Shown piece by piece: positions 1 through 10,396 of a stretch of DNA of 64,000 bases. Made by a program: the position numbers and the translations under genes. The notes below the pieces were generated by a model. That model was not told the DNA's origin. It saw only the letters and a list, made by a program, of their open reading frames with translations, and made no database searches. The first letter of the stretch is position 1; each line of letters begins with the position of its first letter. Source of the DNA: Pseudomonas sp. MYb327 (lineage in GTDB: Bacteria > Pseudomonadota > Gammaproteobacteria > Pseudomonadales > Pseudomonadaceae); the NCBI RefSeq assembly GCF_040438925.1, contig NZ_CP159258.1, positions 248,001 to 312,000 on the forward strand, read 5' to 3'.

Positions 1-3
1 CAA

Positions 4-3000
4 GTGGTGAAAATGGGACAACAAGGTCTGATGGACACTTTCGAGTTGTCCAGTCACGAGGCCGGCGTCCTGCTGGAGAAAGCCAATAGCGTGCTGGTGC
101 ATCTGGCCCGGCAGTATCGCAACCACCGATTGACCCGCCATACGCCACCCAATCCATTGAACGAAACCGGCGTTCGATCGTTGGTGGAAGGCCCCGATTA
201 CCACCGTTTGTTCAAGTTGGCCTGGGGTAATACCACCCCCGTGGGCAGCCTGGACGCCAATGATTCACCGGCTGCTTATTTTGTGGAGTTGTACCGCAAA
301 GCGCTTGAGCTGGAAGAGCGCGCTAAGGACACGGCTGGTGAAAAATTAAAGCTGGAAGAGCGGCGGCCTGATCTCGCCACGCGTGAGATCAATCCGGAAA
401 TGGCCTACCGCGTCACACCGACTGTGGTGCTGGTCAATGAAGTGCTCAATGGCATTATCGAGGCGCACGCTCCTGCCCAGGCCTTGGACAACGATGCGGT
501 GGATGACCGGCTGCTCAAGGCGCGGTATCCAATGACCACGTTGCCATTCGAGTGGTATCGGGAACAGTGGGACTACGTCCTCCAGGAAAACGATTTGTCT
601 CTTGGGGACGTGGTGCGTATTGCGGATGCAGATTCGCCATATTTCAAGCAGCCCGGCGCGCACGGCAATCGCTCGGATATCGCCATGCGTCAGGCCAGTG
701 GCCTGGGCCCGGCCATGCAGGCGTTACTGCTTGAGGATCGCTACAGTTTCGGTGTCGAACCCCAGAGCGCTGAGTCAACGCCGCGTATCGACCCTCGCTC
801 CGGCCGGATTGATCCCGATCCGCAGACAACCAATGATGATTTTTTCCAGAAGAATTTCGGGGCGAGCTACACGGACTTGCAAGACACAGTGAAGTTTTGC
901 ACCCACGCCTCGATTGATTCGGACGCTCTGGCAAGCCTGCTATCGATCGAACGTTACGCTCCGACCATTTCCCCTAATGAAGGCAAAAGTCCTGCACCTG
1001 AAGATGAGCCCAAGCCCACGCCGAAACAATTCGGTTCGGTCTATATCAATGCCGATGGAGCCCAGGATGCAATCGCGGTGGATGAATCCGGGACGGACGA
1101 AATAAAGAGAACGCTCAAAGACGCCACAAAACGCCGATTCGACCTGATCAACCGCATGCTTCGTCTGGCACGACGCCTTGATTTGCCCTATGACGAATGC
1201 GATCGCCTGGTAATTGCCGCCATACGTGCCGAACAACGCACACCGGTTCAGGATGAAGATCAGGCATTGGATACTGTTCAAACCTACAAGATCACCGGCA
1301 ATACCCTGAGAGCCATCGGACTGTTCCAGGAGTTTCGTCGACACTACAAATGTTCCGCCGAGGATTTCGCGGCACTGATCGACGAGATGAGCGTATTTGG
1401 TCGCGGGGAGAAAAAATCCCAGTTCGACCGCGTGTTTAACGGCCAGTCGCTATTTGAAACACCACTTCGGCTCGACAACGGTGTTTTTGCCATTCATCCA
1501 CAAACCGAAGTCGACCGTCGCACCGTCGACCAGATTTGCAGTGGCCTGGGTATAAACCTGGAAACCTGGCGCTATCTGGCGCGGGTCGTTGCTGAGTGCT
1601 ATGGCCTGCGCGGTGAACTGACGCGCAGTTTGCCAGTGCTTTCGAGTCTGTACCGGCTGGTCAAGCTGGCTTCGTTCTGCGGTATCACCTCCATCGAGCT
1701 TGCAGCGTTGCTGGAGACCATGAGTCCCAGTGGCAGCGATTGGTTACGCGAGTTGTTGGGCAGGCCACATATTTCTAATTACCGGACCTTCGCCAAGGCA
1801 GATGTGCTCAATGTGTTGCATGCGGTGCATTCCTGTATCGAATGGTGCCGCGAGAACGACCTTGATGTGATCTGGCTGGTGCAGCATGTAGCGCCGGTTG
1901 TCGTGCCCGTAGTCGCCTCGGAGGCAGAACTGACGTTGCTGCAGGAACTGCGCAAGCGTCTGGAGCCGACCCGATTGAGTGAGGATATGTTGCTGGGAGC
2001 CGGCGTGCCTCCGCTCGCCGTCAGTCTGGGCAGCGACTGGCTGACCTTGCTGGATCAACTGGTCGACGAAAAGGGTTTGGTCCTCAACGGGCACGCACCC
2101 GATGAAGAAGCGTACGAAGCCTTTGCCAAGGGAGAGATCGACGGTGCGGTCGAACTGGCGAAGATCGATGCCACTCAGGCCGAGCGGGTGAGGGCGACGA
2201 TTCTGGCGATACTGCTGCAGACCCGCGCGGCGCAGAGCGCGGTGGTCCAGGAGAGTCTGTCGGTTTATCTGAATATCGCGCAAGACCTGGCGCTGGTCGT
2301 TCTGCGGTGGGTGGAGTCCGGCGGTGTCTACCTGCTACTCAACGAAACCATGCGCGTGTTGGGCGTTGGGACGATGGCCGAGCCCAACATCAATCTCGGA
2401 GACGACATTCTCAAAGTGCTCGCGCACCTGGTGCGACGCACCGCGGTGGTGAAAAAACTGGCGCTGAGCTCGGCGATGATGACCACGCTGACCACTCAGG
2501 AACATTGGCGCTGGTTTGGGCTGCGGCAAATTGAAGACCTGACCCTCGAAACCTTCTACTTGTTGACGATCTACGGCCGAGCGGTGGTACACACTGAGGA
2601 GCCGGCCGAGAAGTTGTTGGCATACCTGAAACTGGTGAACGACCTTCCCGCTCAACTGACCCCTGAGGATATTCGCTTGATCCGCGATGCGGCGGCGAGC
2701 TCGCTGGCGCAGGCGCTCAAGTGGGGGATCAAGGAAGTCCTGGAGTGCGCCAATTACCTGATTCCCGAAAAACCGCTGATTCGCGAGCTGTCCCAGCTCG
2801 ATTTCGTTATCCGCGCGCGGGGATTTGCTGCGAAAACCGGTCTGGACGCCAATGCCATTTTGGCCCTCGGCGCGCTCACCCCGGAAAGTGACGTCGTCAG
2901 TTGTCGCCAGGCAGCAGAGCATGCAGTGCAATGCTTGTCCGAGTCGGCCATTCAGAGCAAGGCCCTGGAATTCGGCGAGGTCGGGCAAAGCGTGGCGGGC

Positions 3001-5100
3001 AGTATGACGGTGTCGGCCAATCGACTGATCTGCAACGCGCCCGGCGAGTATTCATTGATCGAAGTCACGCTGCGTGATTTCCAGAACGAACCTTTGCCCA
3101 ATATCACCGTGACCTGGGAATGCGAGCGCAGTGGCCTGCAGAGCCTGGAGTCGGTGACAGACCACATGGGGCGCGCCTTAGTACGCTTCAAGGCCGGTAG
3201 CTGGATGGGCCTGGCCACGGTGGTCGCGCGTTATGGCTTGGGACAGCGGGTCTACGCGGAGCCGATTTTGATTGACTGTGATGAAGAATCGCTCGACTAC
3301 TCGCTATCTGGCACCACGCCACCTCCCTATCCGGAAAAACTGGCGGGTGACCTTGAGTTCCTCGAGTTGCAAGTCAGGTTGGTGGATAAATTCAGAAACT
3401 ATGCCGTCGACCGCCCCGTTCGCTGGGGATGTACGGCTGGCCGCCTCGACCCGGTCATGTCGTACACCGACAAGGACGGCTATGCCCGCACCCGTGTTCG
3501 CAGTCGGTCACCTGAAAGCAACCTTGAAGTGACCGCGCAGTATGCCGGCAAGGACCTGATCAAGTTCCAGGGCATAAAGTTCGTTGATCGGCCGCGCGTT
3601 TCACTGTTGGAGGCCATTTCACCCGCCGTCGCAGGGCTGCCTCTGACATTGCGCTGCATAGTCATTGGCTTGGACGGACGTCCGTACCCAGGGGCGACGG
3701 TGACGTGGCTACAAGGCGCGACTGAGCTTGAGCCCGGGGATACCGACGAAAACGGTGAAGCAACATGCGTGGTCGCCGGTATCAGCAAGGGCAGTGTTGT
3801 GTTTAAGGCTTCAGTCACTGGCAGCACCAAGACCTTGGAACTGGACGTGGCCGGTGGCGCCGTGATGCACGGGCAATCGGCGGATTACCTGTTGCCCGTG
3901 GCGGGATCCGACCGACCAAGCCTGCTGTGGGTTGAGGTCAGGGAAACCGCTGCCAACGACGCCCGGCCGATTGCGCGGTACCCGATAGACTGGAGCGTCA
4001 AATTCGGTAGTGAAGAACTGACCAAGGAAACTGTGGCGACGGATGTCAATGGCCGTTCGACCTTTCCGTTCCTCGCGGATCAACCCGGTCGATATACCGT
4101 AATTGCCAAGGCACAGGTTGGCAGCGATTCGAAGACATTCGACCTGGAAGTGGTCGAACCGCTGAAGTGGATCATCAAGCTGATCGACATCACCAACGTA
4201 CCCGTCGAAGAAACCGTTACACCGGACCAGACGCTGAATTTTGTCCGCGGGCGCAAATACCGACTCGAACTCAAGCCCGAAACCAGCCTCAATCTCACCG
4301 GAGCACGGGCAGCCCTGGGCTGGAGCGGAGCGTTTTCTGCCAAGGCCATGGGGATGACATTCGCACCGTTGACCGGCGCCTACACCGAGGTGGTGAGCGA
4401 CACCATGCACTGGACCATCGATTGCGCGAATCTGCGCAGTGGTGACTTCGAATTGACCTGGTTGTGCAACCGAATCGACCAGACGCTGGTGTTGAAAGGG
4501 CGGTTGGGGGGCGGAGCGCCTGTTGTGCAGCATCCTTTGCCCAATGCGACTGTGGAAACGCAGATGGTAATCGGCGGAACCGGCGCTGTCGCAGACACCA
4601 TTCAGATTTTTATCGGCAAGGATTTACCGTATCGGGCTCAGACCCGGGTCGATGGTCAAGGGCGGTGGAGTGTGCAATTGCCGCAACCACAAGCGGCCGG
4701 TGCGTGTGTCTTGTCGATCAAGCAGATATCTGCGGATGGCACGGAATTCTGGGCGGCGGATATTCCTGTGACGGTCAACGCCACTTTGTTTGCAGCGCCC
4801 AAAATTGAATCGCCCCTGAAGAACGCCCGGCTTGGTCCCAACCCGAGCGTCTATGGGTTCGGGCGGCCAGGCACAACGGTCAGGGTCGTGGAGCAGGATA
4901 AGTCTTCGACCATTACTTACGGAACAGGCTTGGTCCAACCAAACGGCTGGTGGGTCGTAGAAACAACAGGAATGGAAACAGTAGCTACCTACACGATTGC
5001 TGCGGCGTTGAAGGACGGAAACGCTAATTCACCGTTTACTGCCCGCGACTATACGATTTTCGTTGTTGCTGATCCGACAAGCCAAGCTAACGACGAATGA
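4..5100 (+). CDS. Tc toxin subunit A, N-terminal half (TcaA-like, VRP1 family) with Ig-like domains
   Basis: This is the N-terminal half of a Tc (toxin complex) TcA component, the pentameric pore-forming translocation subunit of insecticidal ABC toxins. Residues about 25-160 resemble the VRP1/SpvA family, with the landmarks SPAAYFVELYR, RRPDLA and PTVVLVNEVLNGI. A long, mostly helical stretch follows, as in TcA shells. From about residue 996 to 1690 the protein changes to beta-rich Ig-like modules: Big_1-type repeats with the pattern VTWxx...TDxxGxA, then two more with the pattern xPLxNAxx...GxGxxW. The frame is open to base 1, so the start may lie upstream. GTG 4, ATG 13 and ATG 31 are candidates, and ATG 13 best fits the family. 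The gene ends 97 bp before the second half. Homologous TcA proteins are either single chains of about 2500 residues or split like Photorhabdus TcaA/TcaB. Family is confident; the exact start is not. Confidence 0.85.
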   Translation: MVKMGQQGLMDTFELSSHEAGVLLEKANSVLVHLARQYRNHRLTRHTPPNPLNETGVRSLVEGPDYHRLFKLAWGNTTPVGSLDANDSPAAYFVELYRKALELEERAKDTAGEKLKLEERRPDLATREINPEMAYRVTPTVVLVNEVLNGIIEAHAPAQALDNDAVDDRLLKARYPMTTLPFEWYREQWDYVLQENDLSLGDVVRIADADSPYFKQPGAHGNRSDIAMRQASGLGPAMQALLLEDRYSFGVEPQSAESTPRIDPRSGRIDPDPQTTNDDFFQKNFGASYTDLQDTVKFCTHASIDSDALASLLSIERYAPTISPNEGKSPAPEDEPKPTPKQFGSVYINADGAQDAIAVDESGTDEIKRTLKDATKRRFDLINRMLRLARRLDLPYDECDRLVIAAIRAEQRTPVQDEDQALDTVQTYKITGNTLRAIGLFQEFRRHYKCSAEDFAALIDEMSVFGRGEKKSQFDRVFNGQSLFETPLRLDNGVFAIHPQTEVDRRTVDQICSGLGINLETWRYLARVVAECYGLRGELTRSLPVLSSLYRLVKLASFCGITSIELAALLETMSPSGSDWLRELLGRPHISNYRTFAKADVLNVLHAVHSCIEWCRENDLDVIWLVQHVAPVVVPVVASEAELTLLQELRKRLEPTRLSEDMLLGAGVPPLAVSLGSDWLTLLDQLVDEKGLVLNGHAPDEEAYEAFAKGEIDGAVELAKIDATQAERVRATILAILLQTRAAQSAVVQESLSVYLNIAQDLALVVLRWVESGGVYLLLNETMRVLGVGTMAEPNINLGDDILKVLAHLVRRTAVVKKLALSSAMMTTLTTQEHWRWFGLRQIEDLTLETFYLLTIYGRAVVHTEEPAEKLLAYLKLVNDLPAQLTPEDIRLIRDAAASSLAQALKWGIKEVLECANYLIPEKPLIRELSQLDFVIRARGFAAKTGLDANAILALGALTPESDVVSCRQAAEHAVQCLSESAIQSKALEFGEVGQSVAGSMTVSANRLICNAPGEYSLIEVTLRDFQNEPLPNITVTWECERSGLQSLESVTDHMGRALVRFKAGSWMGLATVVARYGLGQRVYAEPILIDCDEESLDYSLSGTTPPPYPEKLAGDLEFLELQVRLVDKFRNYAVDRPVRWGCTAGRLDPVMSYTDKDGYARTRVRSRSPESNLEVTAQYAGKDLIKFQGIKFVDRPRVSLLEAISPAVAGLPLTLRCIVIGLDGRPYPGATVTWLQGATELEPGDTDENGEATCVVAGISKGSVVFKASVTGSTKTLELDVAGGAVMHGQSADYLLPVAGSDRPSLLWVEVRETAANDARPIARYPIDWSVKFGSEELTKETVATDVNGRSTFPFLADQPGRYTVIAKAQVGSDSKTFDLEVVEPLKWIIKLIDITNVPVEETVTPDQTLNFVRGRKYRLELKPETSLNLTGARAALGWSGAFSAKAMGMTFAPLTGAYTEVVSDTMHWTIDCANLRSGDFELTWLCNRIDQTLVLKGRLGGGAPVVQHPLPNATVETQMVIGGTGAVADTIQIFIGKDLPYRAQTRVDGQGRWSVQLPQPQAAGACVLSIKQISADGTEFWAADIPVTVNATLFAAPKIESPLKNARLGPNPSVYGFGRPGTTVRVVEQDKSSTITYGTGLVQPNGWWVVETTGMETVATYTIAAALKDGNANSPFTARDYTIFVVADPTSQANDE

Positions 5101-5197
5101 CAATCTACCGCAGTGATGGACGATTGAACTCGATGCGGCAACGGGGCAGGCACGGCACTCCGTCCCTAAAACTTTACGGCGTCAAAGGAGAATTGCG

Positions 5198-8100
5198 ATG
5201 AACAAACCCGTTATCGGAGCATTGGCAGAGCGTCGTCGTAGTGCATTGGTGGATTACTACCGGAGCCATGTTGCCGCGGTCCAGGATCAACGTCGAGAGC
5301 AGCCTCTGCGCCTGACAACCATTGATGACGTGCAACAGTATCTGCTGATGGATACCCAGATGACCGCCAAGGTCGATACGTCTCCGCTCGTGGAAGCGAT
5401 TGCCTGTTTGCAGCGTTATCTGGGGCGTATCTATTCGAAGATGGAGCCCGGCTACAGCGAGAAATTTACCGAAGGAGATTTGGAGTACTGGCACAAACGT
5501 TTATGCAACATCAGCGACTGGGCCGGTTACCAGATGCTTGAGGACTACCCGGAAAATTACCTTTCCCCGGGTTTGCGTTTGAAGAAAACCAAGTCATTTA
5601 TCGACCTGGAAAATAACTTGTCGCAAGCGCGCATCAGCGATTCATCGGTGAAGGCGGCGCTTTACGAGCACTTGGGCAAGTTTGAAAAAGTCTGCAACTT
5701 GAAACTGGTATCCGCCTTCATCGATAGCACGGACAAGCCATCAAGCGTTGCGCAAGTTCCGACCTTCAAGAACACGCACTATTACTTTATCGGTCGGCAG
5801 ACGGAGCAGCCTTACTCCTACTACTGGCGCAAGGTGCGGGTGCACATCAACGAGCAAAACAAGGAACTGGATTATCTCAATCCCGCGGGCTGGAGCGAAT
5901 GGGAGGAGTTGCTGCTGCCAGCGGGGCTGGAGGTGCTGGCGGTTCGCCCGGTGGTCTTCGGCGGTCGATTGAGTGTCGTTTACATCGAAGGCGAACAAGC
6001 CAAGGATGAGAAGGACAAGGACGGTAACGTCACCAAGCCTGGCGCCTGGACCATAGAGGCAAAGTTGTCCTGGTTGGGGCTGAACGATATCTGGTCGACG
6101 CCTGTCAGTTTGCGCAAGGAAGAGTTCGCCGTTCTGAACAAAAGCGCCATGCGTTTGGTGGCGGTAACGGTTGTATCGGATGCAGAAGGTAAAAAGGATA
6201 TCGATGACTGGCTTGCCGTCGGTTTTACCGGCCTCGATGCTGTATCGGGCGTGCAAGCCTCACGCGATGACACCGCGCCAGGCTGGCTGTTCTCCTGCGT
6301 GGACGCCTATATGGAGCCGCAACCGGTCAAGGTCGCGACCTTGCAAAGCTGGGCGAACGGGCGGTTCAAGGACCAGCGACTGTTGCAGCACAAAGTCACG
6401 CGCGATGAATATACGGCGCTCAATCGAGTGCTGCTGGCGCCTGCCAGTGGTGGAACCGTTAGGGGCGACCTCAGCGATACGCTGGGCGTGAACCTGAATT
6501 TCAGCAGTGAACTCGACCAGGGAAAAATCAAAAACCGCCTGCAGGTTCAAGGTTTGTGTCAGGCCACAAGGCTCGATTTCGACTTGAAGGAAATCGTCCT
6601 GCTTTCTCAGCATAGATTTGCTAACTCACTCGCCTACTTCGAGATTTCGTACGCCGGACCCTCATCGGTTTTGCTGACCTGCCATTTGCAAGTCGCAGCG
6701 ATGAAAGTCGAGTTGTTATTCAAGGATATGGCAGAGCAAGAATTGGTGCTGGGTACGATCGAGGCCAACGAATTTTCCACCGTTCCCGGGAATTGGGCGC
6801 GAGCGACGAAGGTCATCAATTTGTCCCGGGAGAATCTGGAACATCTCGCACTCAGTAGGCCTGACGAAGCGTTTAATGGTGCCGGCATGTCGGTGCGTAC
6901 ACCGCTCGGTCCGGCCCGTTTCAACGACCCGGTCAACAAGCTTTCAGTCAACGCTAAACCGCAACATCTGCGCTTCGGCCTGAAGCTGTTTGAGGGAACC
7001 ACGCAACTCAAGGCACAGGATTTCGACTTCGACCTCGAACATTGGTACGCCTCTGGTTGGCTCGAACACACTTGGGAAGGCGATCCGAAAGGCAAGACGT
7101 TGAGCGTGACCTGGGGCGATGACAGCGGTACCCGCGGGCGCGACAAATACAACGTGACCATCAATCAAGCACCGACTGCCGGCAGTTTGCCGCTGCTCGA
7201 TACCCAGGCCTCGGGTGCGCAGTTTCTGGATTTGCGGGCGTTGGGTTTGTCCAATTTGCATTGGGTTCGACTCAACTCGCCGTTTGGTCCGGTCTTGAAG
7301 TCGAAAGTGGCGGTGTCGATTGATGAACTGTTGTCCTGGGAAACCCAGCACACCCTCGAGCCTGCTCCTGTAGGCGCCTTGGGTAGTTTCGCGGCCGTGC
7401 CGATGGACTTCAAAGGCGCTCATGGAGTTTTTTACTGGGAGTTGTTCTTCCATGTGCCATTCCTTATCGCCCATCGGCTGAGCGAAGAGCGTAGCTATCT
7501 GGAGTCCCAGCGCTGGTTTCATTACCTCTTCAATCCACAAAACGCACGATCAAAAGACCTTTCAGTTGAGGTGGCTCATTGGAACTGCCGGCCATTGCTT
7601 GAGGACGGTTATGCCGGTGCGGAAGCCGACAACCTGGTGGACCCGGACGCCATGGCGTATGCCAATCCGGTCATCTATCGCAAAGCGATCTTCGTGGGGT
7701 ACGTGCGCTGCATTCTTGCCCATGCCGACTCGCTATATCGGCGCTTGACCCGTGACGATCTGGTGGCGGCCAAGTTGTTGTATGAACGTGCGCTGGTGTT
7801 GCTCGGGCCAAAACCGGATGTCGCTCCCATGAGCCATTGGGTACCGAAGCCGGTGAAGGACATTCTCAACCGTGAAGCCGCTCGAAGCCCTTCGAAGCTG
7901 GAACTGTTTGAGCATTCAGTCGAGGTCAAAGTGGCGAACCTTCCTGAACGGGTGGTGGGTACTCCGCAACTGGCAGGTCTTGACCTGGATGAGTTCCGCC
8001 CAGCGACCAACGAGATGCTGCTGGACCTGTGGCGGCATATCGAGCAATGCGTGTGGAACATGGCCAATAATCTGACTATTGACGGCAAACCCATGTGGTT

Positions 8101-9793
8101 GCCCCTGTTCGCGCCACCGACCAACCCGCTGGATTTGCTTCGCGCCCAGGCGGGTGGCTCATCGGGCACTTCACGCAGCGCCGGTGGCTGGTTGAACATC
8201 CCGCATTACCGGTTCCGCACCATGCTCGCCTCTTCACAAAATGCGGTGCAGACCTTGATGCGCTTCGGCCAACAAGTGCTGCAGTTCATGGAACAACGTG
8301 ATCGAGGGCAATTGGAAGAGCTGCAACAAAGTCACTTGATTGAACTCAGCGCGTTTGCCAGCGAGATACAGAAAGCCACGATTGATCAGTTGAAGGTGGC
8401 GAAAGAGGGATTGGGAAAAAGCAGGGCAGTACTGGAAAAACGCGAGGCGTATTACAAGGATCAACAGGCAGGAGGCTTGTTGGCGACGGAAATAATTGCA
8501 GATGGATTGGGTGTTGTTGGCCGGTTATCGGGGGCAGCAGCATTGATTCCCGAGGCGGCATCGGGTTTGGCCAGGGCAGTCGCCAAAGTTGGAGCCATGG
8601 CAGGCGCTGTCGGGCCGTTTCCGGTGGTTGCACCGACAACGCAGGTTGGGGATTTGGGCGCTCCGATACAGAGCGCCTCATCGGTGTTGGCAGGAATAGG
8701 TGCCGGTGCCTTTGCGGTGTCTGAAAGTATGCGTATCACCGCCTATCATCTGCGTCGTGCCGCCGAATGGAGTTTTCAGGAACAACAGGCCGCAGGAGAA
8801 ATAGAAGTGATCGATGAGCAGATCCTTACCCAGGAACACGCCATCGTCGCGGCTCAAGCCAGTCTGCGCCAAGCCAAAAAAAGCGCAGAACAGGCCCAGG
8901 CGATCTACTCGTTCCACAAGACCCGAACCACCAACGTTGAACTGTACCGCTGGCTGCTGAGCCAGATGGCCACCCACTACTACCAGGCGCACGATGCCGT
9001 GGTCGGGCTATGCCTGAGCGCCCAGGCGTCCTGGCAATACGAAATGGGCGATTACGACACCACCTTCGTTCGGCCCAACGTGTGGATGGATAACTATCAC
9101 GGCTTGATGGCTGGCGAGTCCATGGCCCTGGATCTGTTGCGCATGGAGTCGGCCTTCCTTCACCGCCACGAACGGCGCCTGGAGTTGATCAAGACCGTGT
9201 CCCTGCGTCAGCTGTTTGATGCCAATGCCCAGGAAGATCCGGCTCAAGATGACTGGGCAAAGGTGCTCAAAAAGTTTACCGACGATGGAGTCCTCGACTA
9301 CGAGTTCCCTCAGCGGCTATTCGACCGCGACTATCCAGGCCATTACTGCCGACAAATCACCACTGTGGACGTCACGCTGCCGGTGGTCTTGGGGCCCTAT
9401 CAGGACATTCGACTGACCCTCACTCAGCTATCGAGCATCACGGCGGTGAAACCCGTCGTATCTTCTCTGGACTACCTCTATGCGCCCGACGCCTCGCGCA
9501 CGCCTGCGGATATCAAGCTTAATTTGCGCAATAGCCAGCAAATAGCGGTGTCCACCGGTATCGATGACAGCGGGCAGCACATGATGAATTTCGGTGATGA
9601 ACGCTACCAGCCTTTCGAAGGCACCGGCGCTGTATCGAAGTGGAGACTCGAACTGCCGATGGGCAAGGCAGACGAACAGGAGGCGCTCAAGCAAAGCCTG
9701 ACAGACATCATCGTGCGGGTGCGCTACCTGGCCTTTGTGGGCAACCCGACGTACACGCAAAAGGTGATTGAAAAACTCGAAGCCAAATCCTGA
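5198..9793 (+). CDS. Tc toxin subunit A, C-terminal half (TcaB-like; pore and TcB-binding region)
   Basis: This is the C-terminal half of the split TcA component, 1531 residues. Residues 1-130 match the ABC-toxin N-terminal module (DVQQYLLMDTQM, TSPLVEAIACLQRYLGR, EPGY). Around 185-330 lies the neuraminidase-like domain (YYFIGRQTEQPYSYYWRKVRV). At about 1005-1150 is the helical TcB-binding/translocation module (PHYRFRTMLASSQNAVQTL...), with a glycine/alanine-rich hydrophobic stretch at about 1090-1175 that fits the pore-forming channel. The C-terminus carries the TcA signature ISTGIDDSG-type motif (here VSTGIDDSGQHMMNFGDERYQPFEG). A good Shine-Dalgarno, AAAGGAGA, precedes ATG 5198. It follows the TcaA-like gene in the same direction and is probably co-transcribed. 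No TcB or TcC partner is in the window, so those parts must be upstream or elsewhere. Confidence 0.9.
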   Translation: MNKPVIGALAERRRSALVDYYRSHVAAVQDQRREQPLRLTTIDDVQQYLLMDTQMTAKVDTSPLVEAIACLQRYLGRIYSKMEPGYSEKFTEGDLEYWHKRLCNISDWAGYQMLEDYPENYLSPGLRLKKTKSFIDLENNLSQARISDSSVKAALYEHLGKFEKVCNLKLVSAFIDSTDKPSSVAQVPTFKNTHYYFIGRQTEQPYSYYWRKVRVHINEQNKELDYLNPAGWSEWEELLLPAGLEVLAVRPVVFGGRLSVVYIEGEQAKDEKDKDGNVTKPGAWTIEAKLSWLGLNDIWSTPVSLRKEEFAVLNKSAMRLVAVTVVSDAEGKKDIDDWLAVGFTGLDAVSGVQASRDDTAPGWLFSCVDAYMEPQPVKVATLQSWANGRFKDQRLLQHKVTRDEYTALNRVLLAPASGGTVRGDLSDTLGVNLNFSSELDQGKIKNRLQVQGLCQATRLDFDLKEIVLLSQHRFANSLAYFEISYAGPSSVLLTCHLQVAAMKVELLFKDMAEQELVLGTIEANEFSTVPGNWARATKVINLSRENLEHLALSRPDEAFNGAGMSVRTPLGPARFNDPVNKLSVNAKPQHLRFGLKLFEGTTQLKAQDFDFDLEHWYASGWLEHTWEGDPKGKTLSVTWGDDSGTRGRDKYNVTINQAPTAGSLPLLDTQASGAQFLDLRALGLSNLHWVRLNSPFGPVLKSKVAVSIDELLSWETQHTLEPAPVGALGSFAAVPMDFKGAHGVFYWELFFHVPFLIAHRLSEERSYLESQRWFHYLFNPQNARSKDLSVEVAHWNCRPLLEDGYAGAEADNLVDPDAMAYANPVIYRKAIFVGYVRCILAHADSLYRRLTRDDLVAAKLLYERALVLLGPKPDVAPMSHWVPKPVKDILNREAARSPSKLELFEHSVEVKVANLPERVVGTPQLAGLDLDEFRPATNEMLLDLWRHIEQCVWNMANNLTIDGKPMWLPLFAPPTNPLDLLRAQAGGSSGTSRSAGGWLNIPHYRFRTMLASSQNAVQTLMRFGQQVLQFMEQRDRGQLEELQQSHLIELSAFASEIQKATIDQLKVAKEGLGKSRAVLEKREAYYKDQQAGGLLATEIIADGLGVVGRLSGAAALIPEAASGLARAVAKVGAMAGAVGPFPVVAPTTQVGDLGAPIQSASSVLAGIGAGAFAVSESMRITAYHLRRAAEWSFQEQQAAGEIEVIDEQILTQEHAIVAAQASLRQAKKSAEQAQAIYSFHKTRTTNVELYRWLLSQMATHYYQAHDAVVGLCLSAQASWQYEMGDYDTTFVRPNVWMDNYHGLMAGESMALDLLRMESAFLHRHERRLELIKTVSLRQLFDANAQEDPAQDDWAKVLKKFTDDGVLDYEFPQRLFDRDYPGHYCRQITTVDVTLPVVLGPYQDIRLTLTQLSSITAVKPVVSSLDYLYAPDASRTPADIKLNLRNSQQIAVSTGIDDSGQHMMNFGDERYQPFEGTGAVSKWRLELPMGKADEQEALKQSLTDIIVRVRYLAFVGNPTYTQKVIEKLEAKS

Positions 9794-9850
9794 TATCGGT
9801 AAATGTTTATCGACTCCGGAAATATCGACGCCAACAAAGGTGAGGCAGCC

Positions 9851-10396
9851 ATGAGCAGTGATGAACCGATCGAAGGACGAAATCTGATTAACCACGGTGA
9901 CTTCAGCGGAAATTGGCGTGAGGTCTGGACGGTAACGGGCAATCACGCCGTACGTGAAGACAGCGCAACGGGAAAGACGTACTTGCAAATGACCGAGGGG
10001 GCGACCGCCGCTTGCACCTTTGAGCTACCCATACGTCCTGATGCTGATGCGGTCTATTGGATTTCGTTCGCCTATGAGGTGCGGGGTAACAAGCCAAGTG
10101 TCGTTTCGCTGACAACGGGAGGGGGGAAAGAAGTCTTCAGAGAGACTTTTGTCAGCCGACGAGGCCAAGAGGAACCCTTGGTATCAGCCAATCAACCTCT
10201 GGCTGACTTCAGGCCTTATGCCCCTTATGCGATTGAGGGGCTAGTAAGGTCTGATAAAACAATTGATCTGCTGGTGACCAGTGCTGATGACGGTGAGGTG
10301 GGGGGAATATATGTCACGGACTTCAAGATTGATTTGCGCATTGTTCCTTTGGCGGTGAGTGAACTGTCGCTTGATGACCGATCCTATATCGGTTGA
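9851..10396 (+). CDS. Unrecognised 181-residue protein downstream of the Tc genes, beta-sandwich (CBM-like) appearance
   Basis: I do not recognise this protein. ATG 9851 is chosen because AAAGGTGAGG lies just upstream; the longer ORF starting at 9803 has no ribosome site. The N-terminus (NLINHGDFSGNW...) looks like the entry strand of carbohydrate-binding jelly-roll domains, and the rest alternates short beta-like stretches (TYLQMTEG, AVYWISFAYEVRG, KTIDLLVTSADDGEVGGIYVTDFKIDL). There is no signal peptide or membrane segment, in keeping with the Tc proteins, which also lack Sec signals. It starts 57 bp after the TcaB-like gene and ends 21 bp before a convergent gene, so it should belong to the Tc transcript. 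A role in toxin assembly or receptor binding is inference from position only. Confidence 0.75.
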   Translation: MSSDEPIEGRNLINHGDFSGNWREVWTVTGNHAVREDSATGKTYLQMTEGATAACTFELPIRPDADAVYWISFAYEVRGNKPSVVSLTTGGGKEVFRETFVSRRGQEEPLVSANQPLADFRPYAPYAIEGLVRSDKTIDLLVTSADDGEVGGIYVTDFKIDLRIVPLAVSELSLDDRSYIG

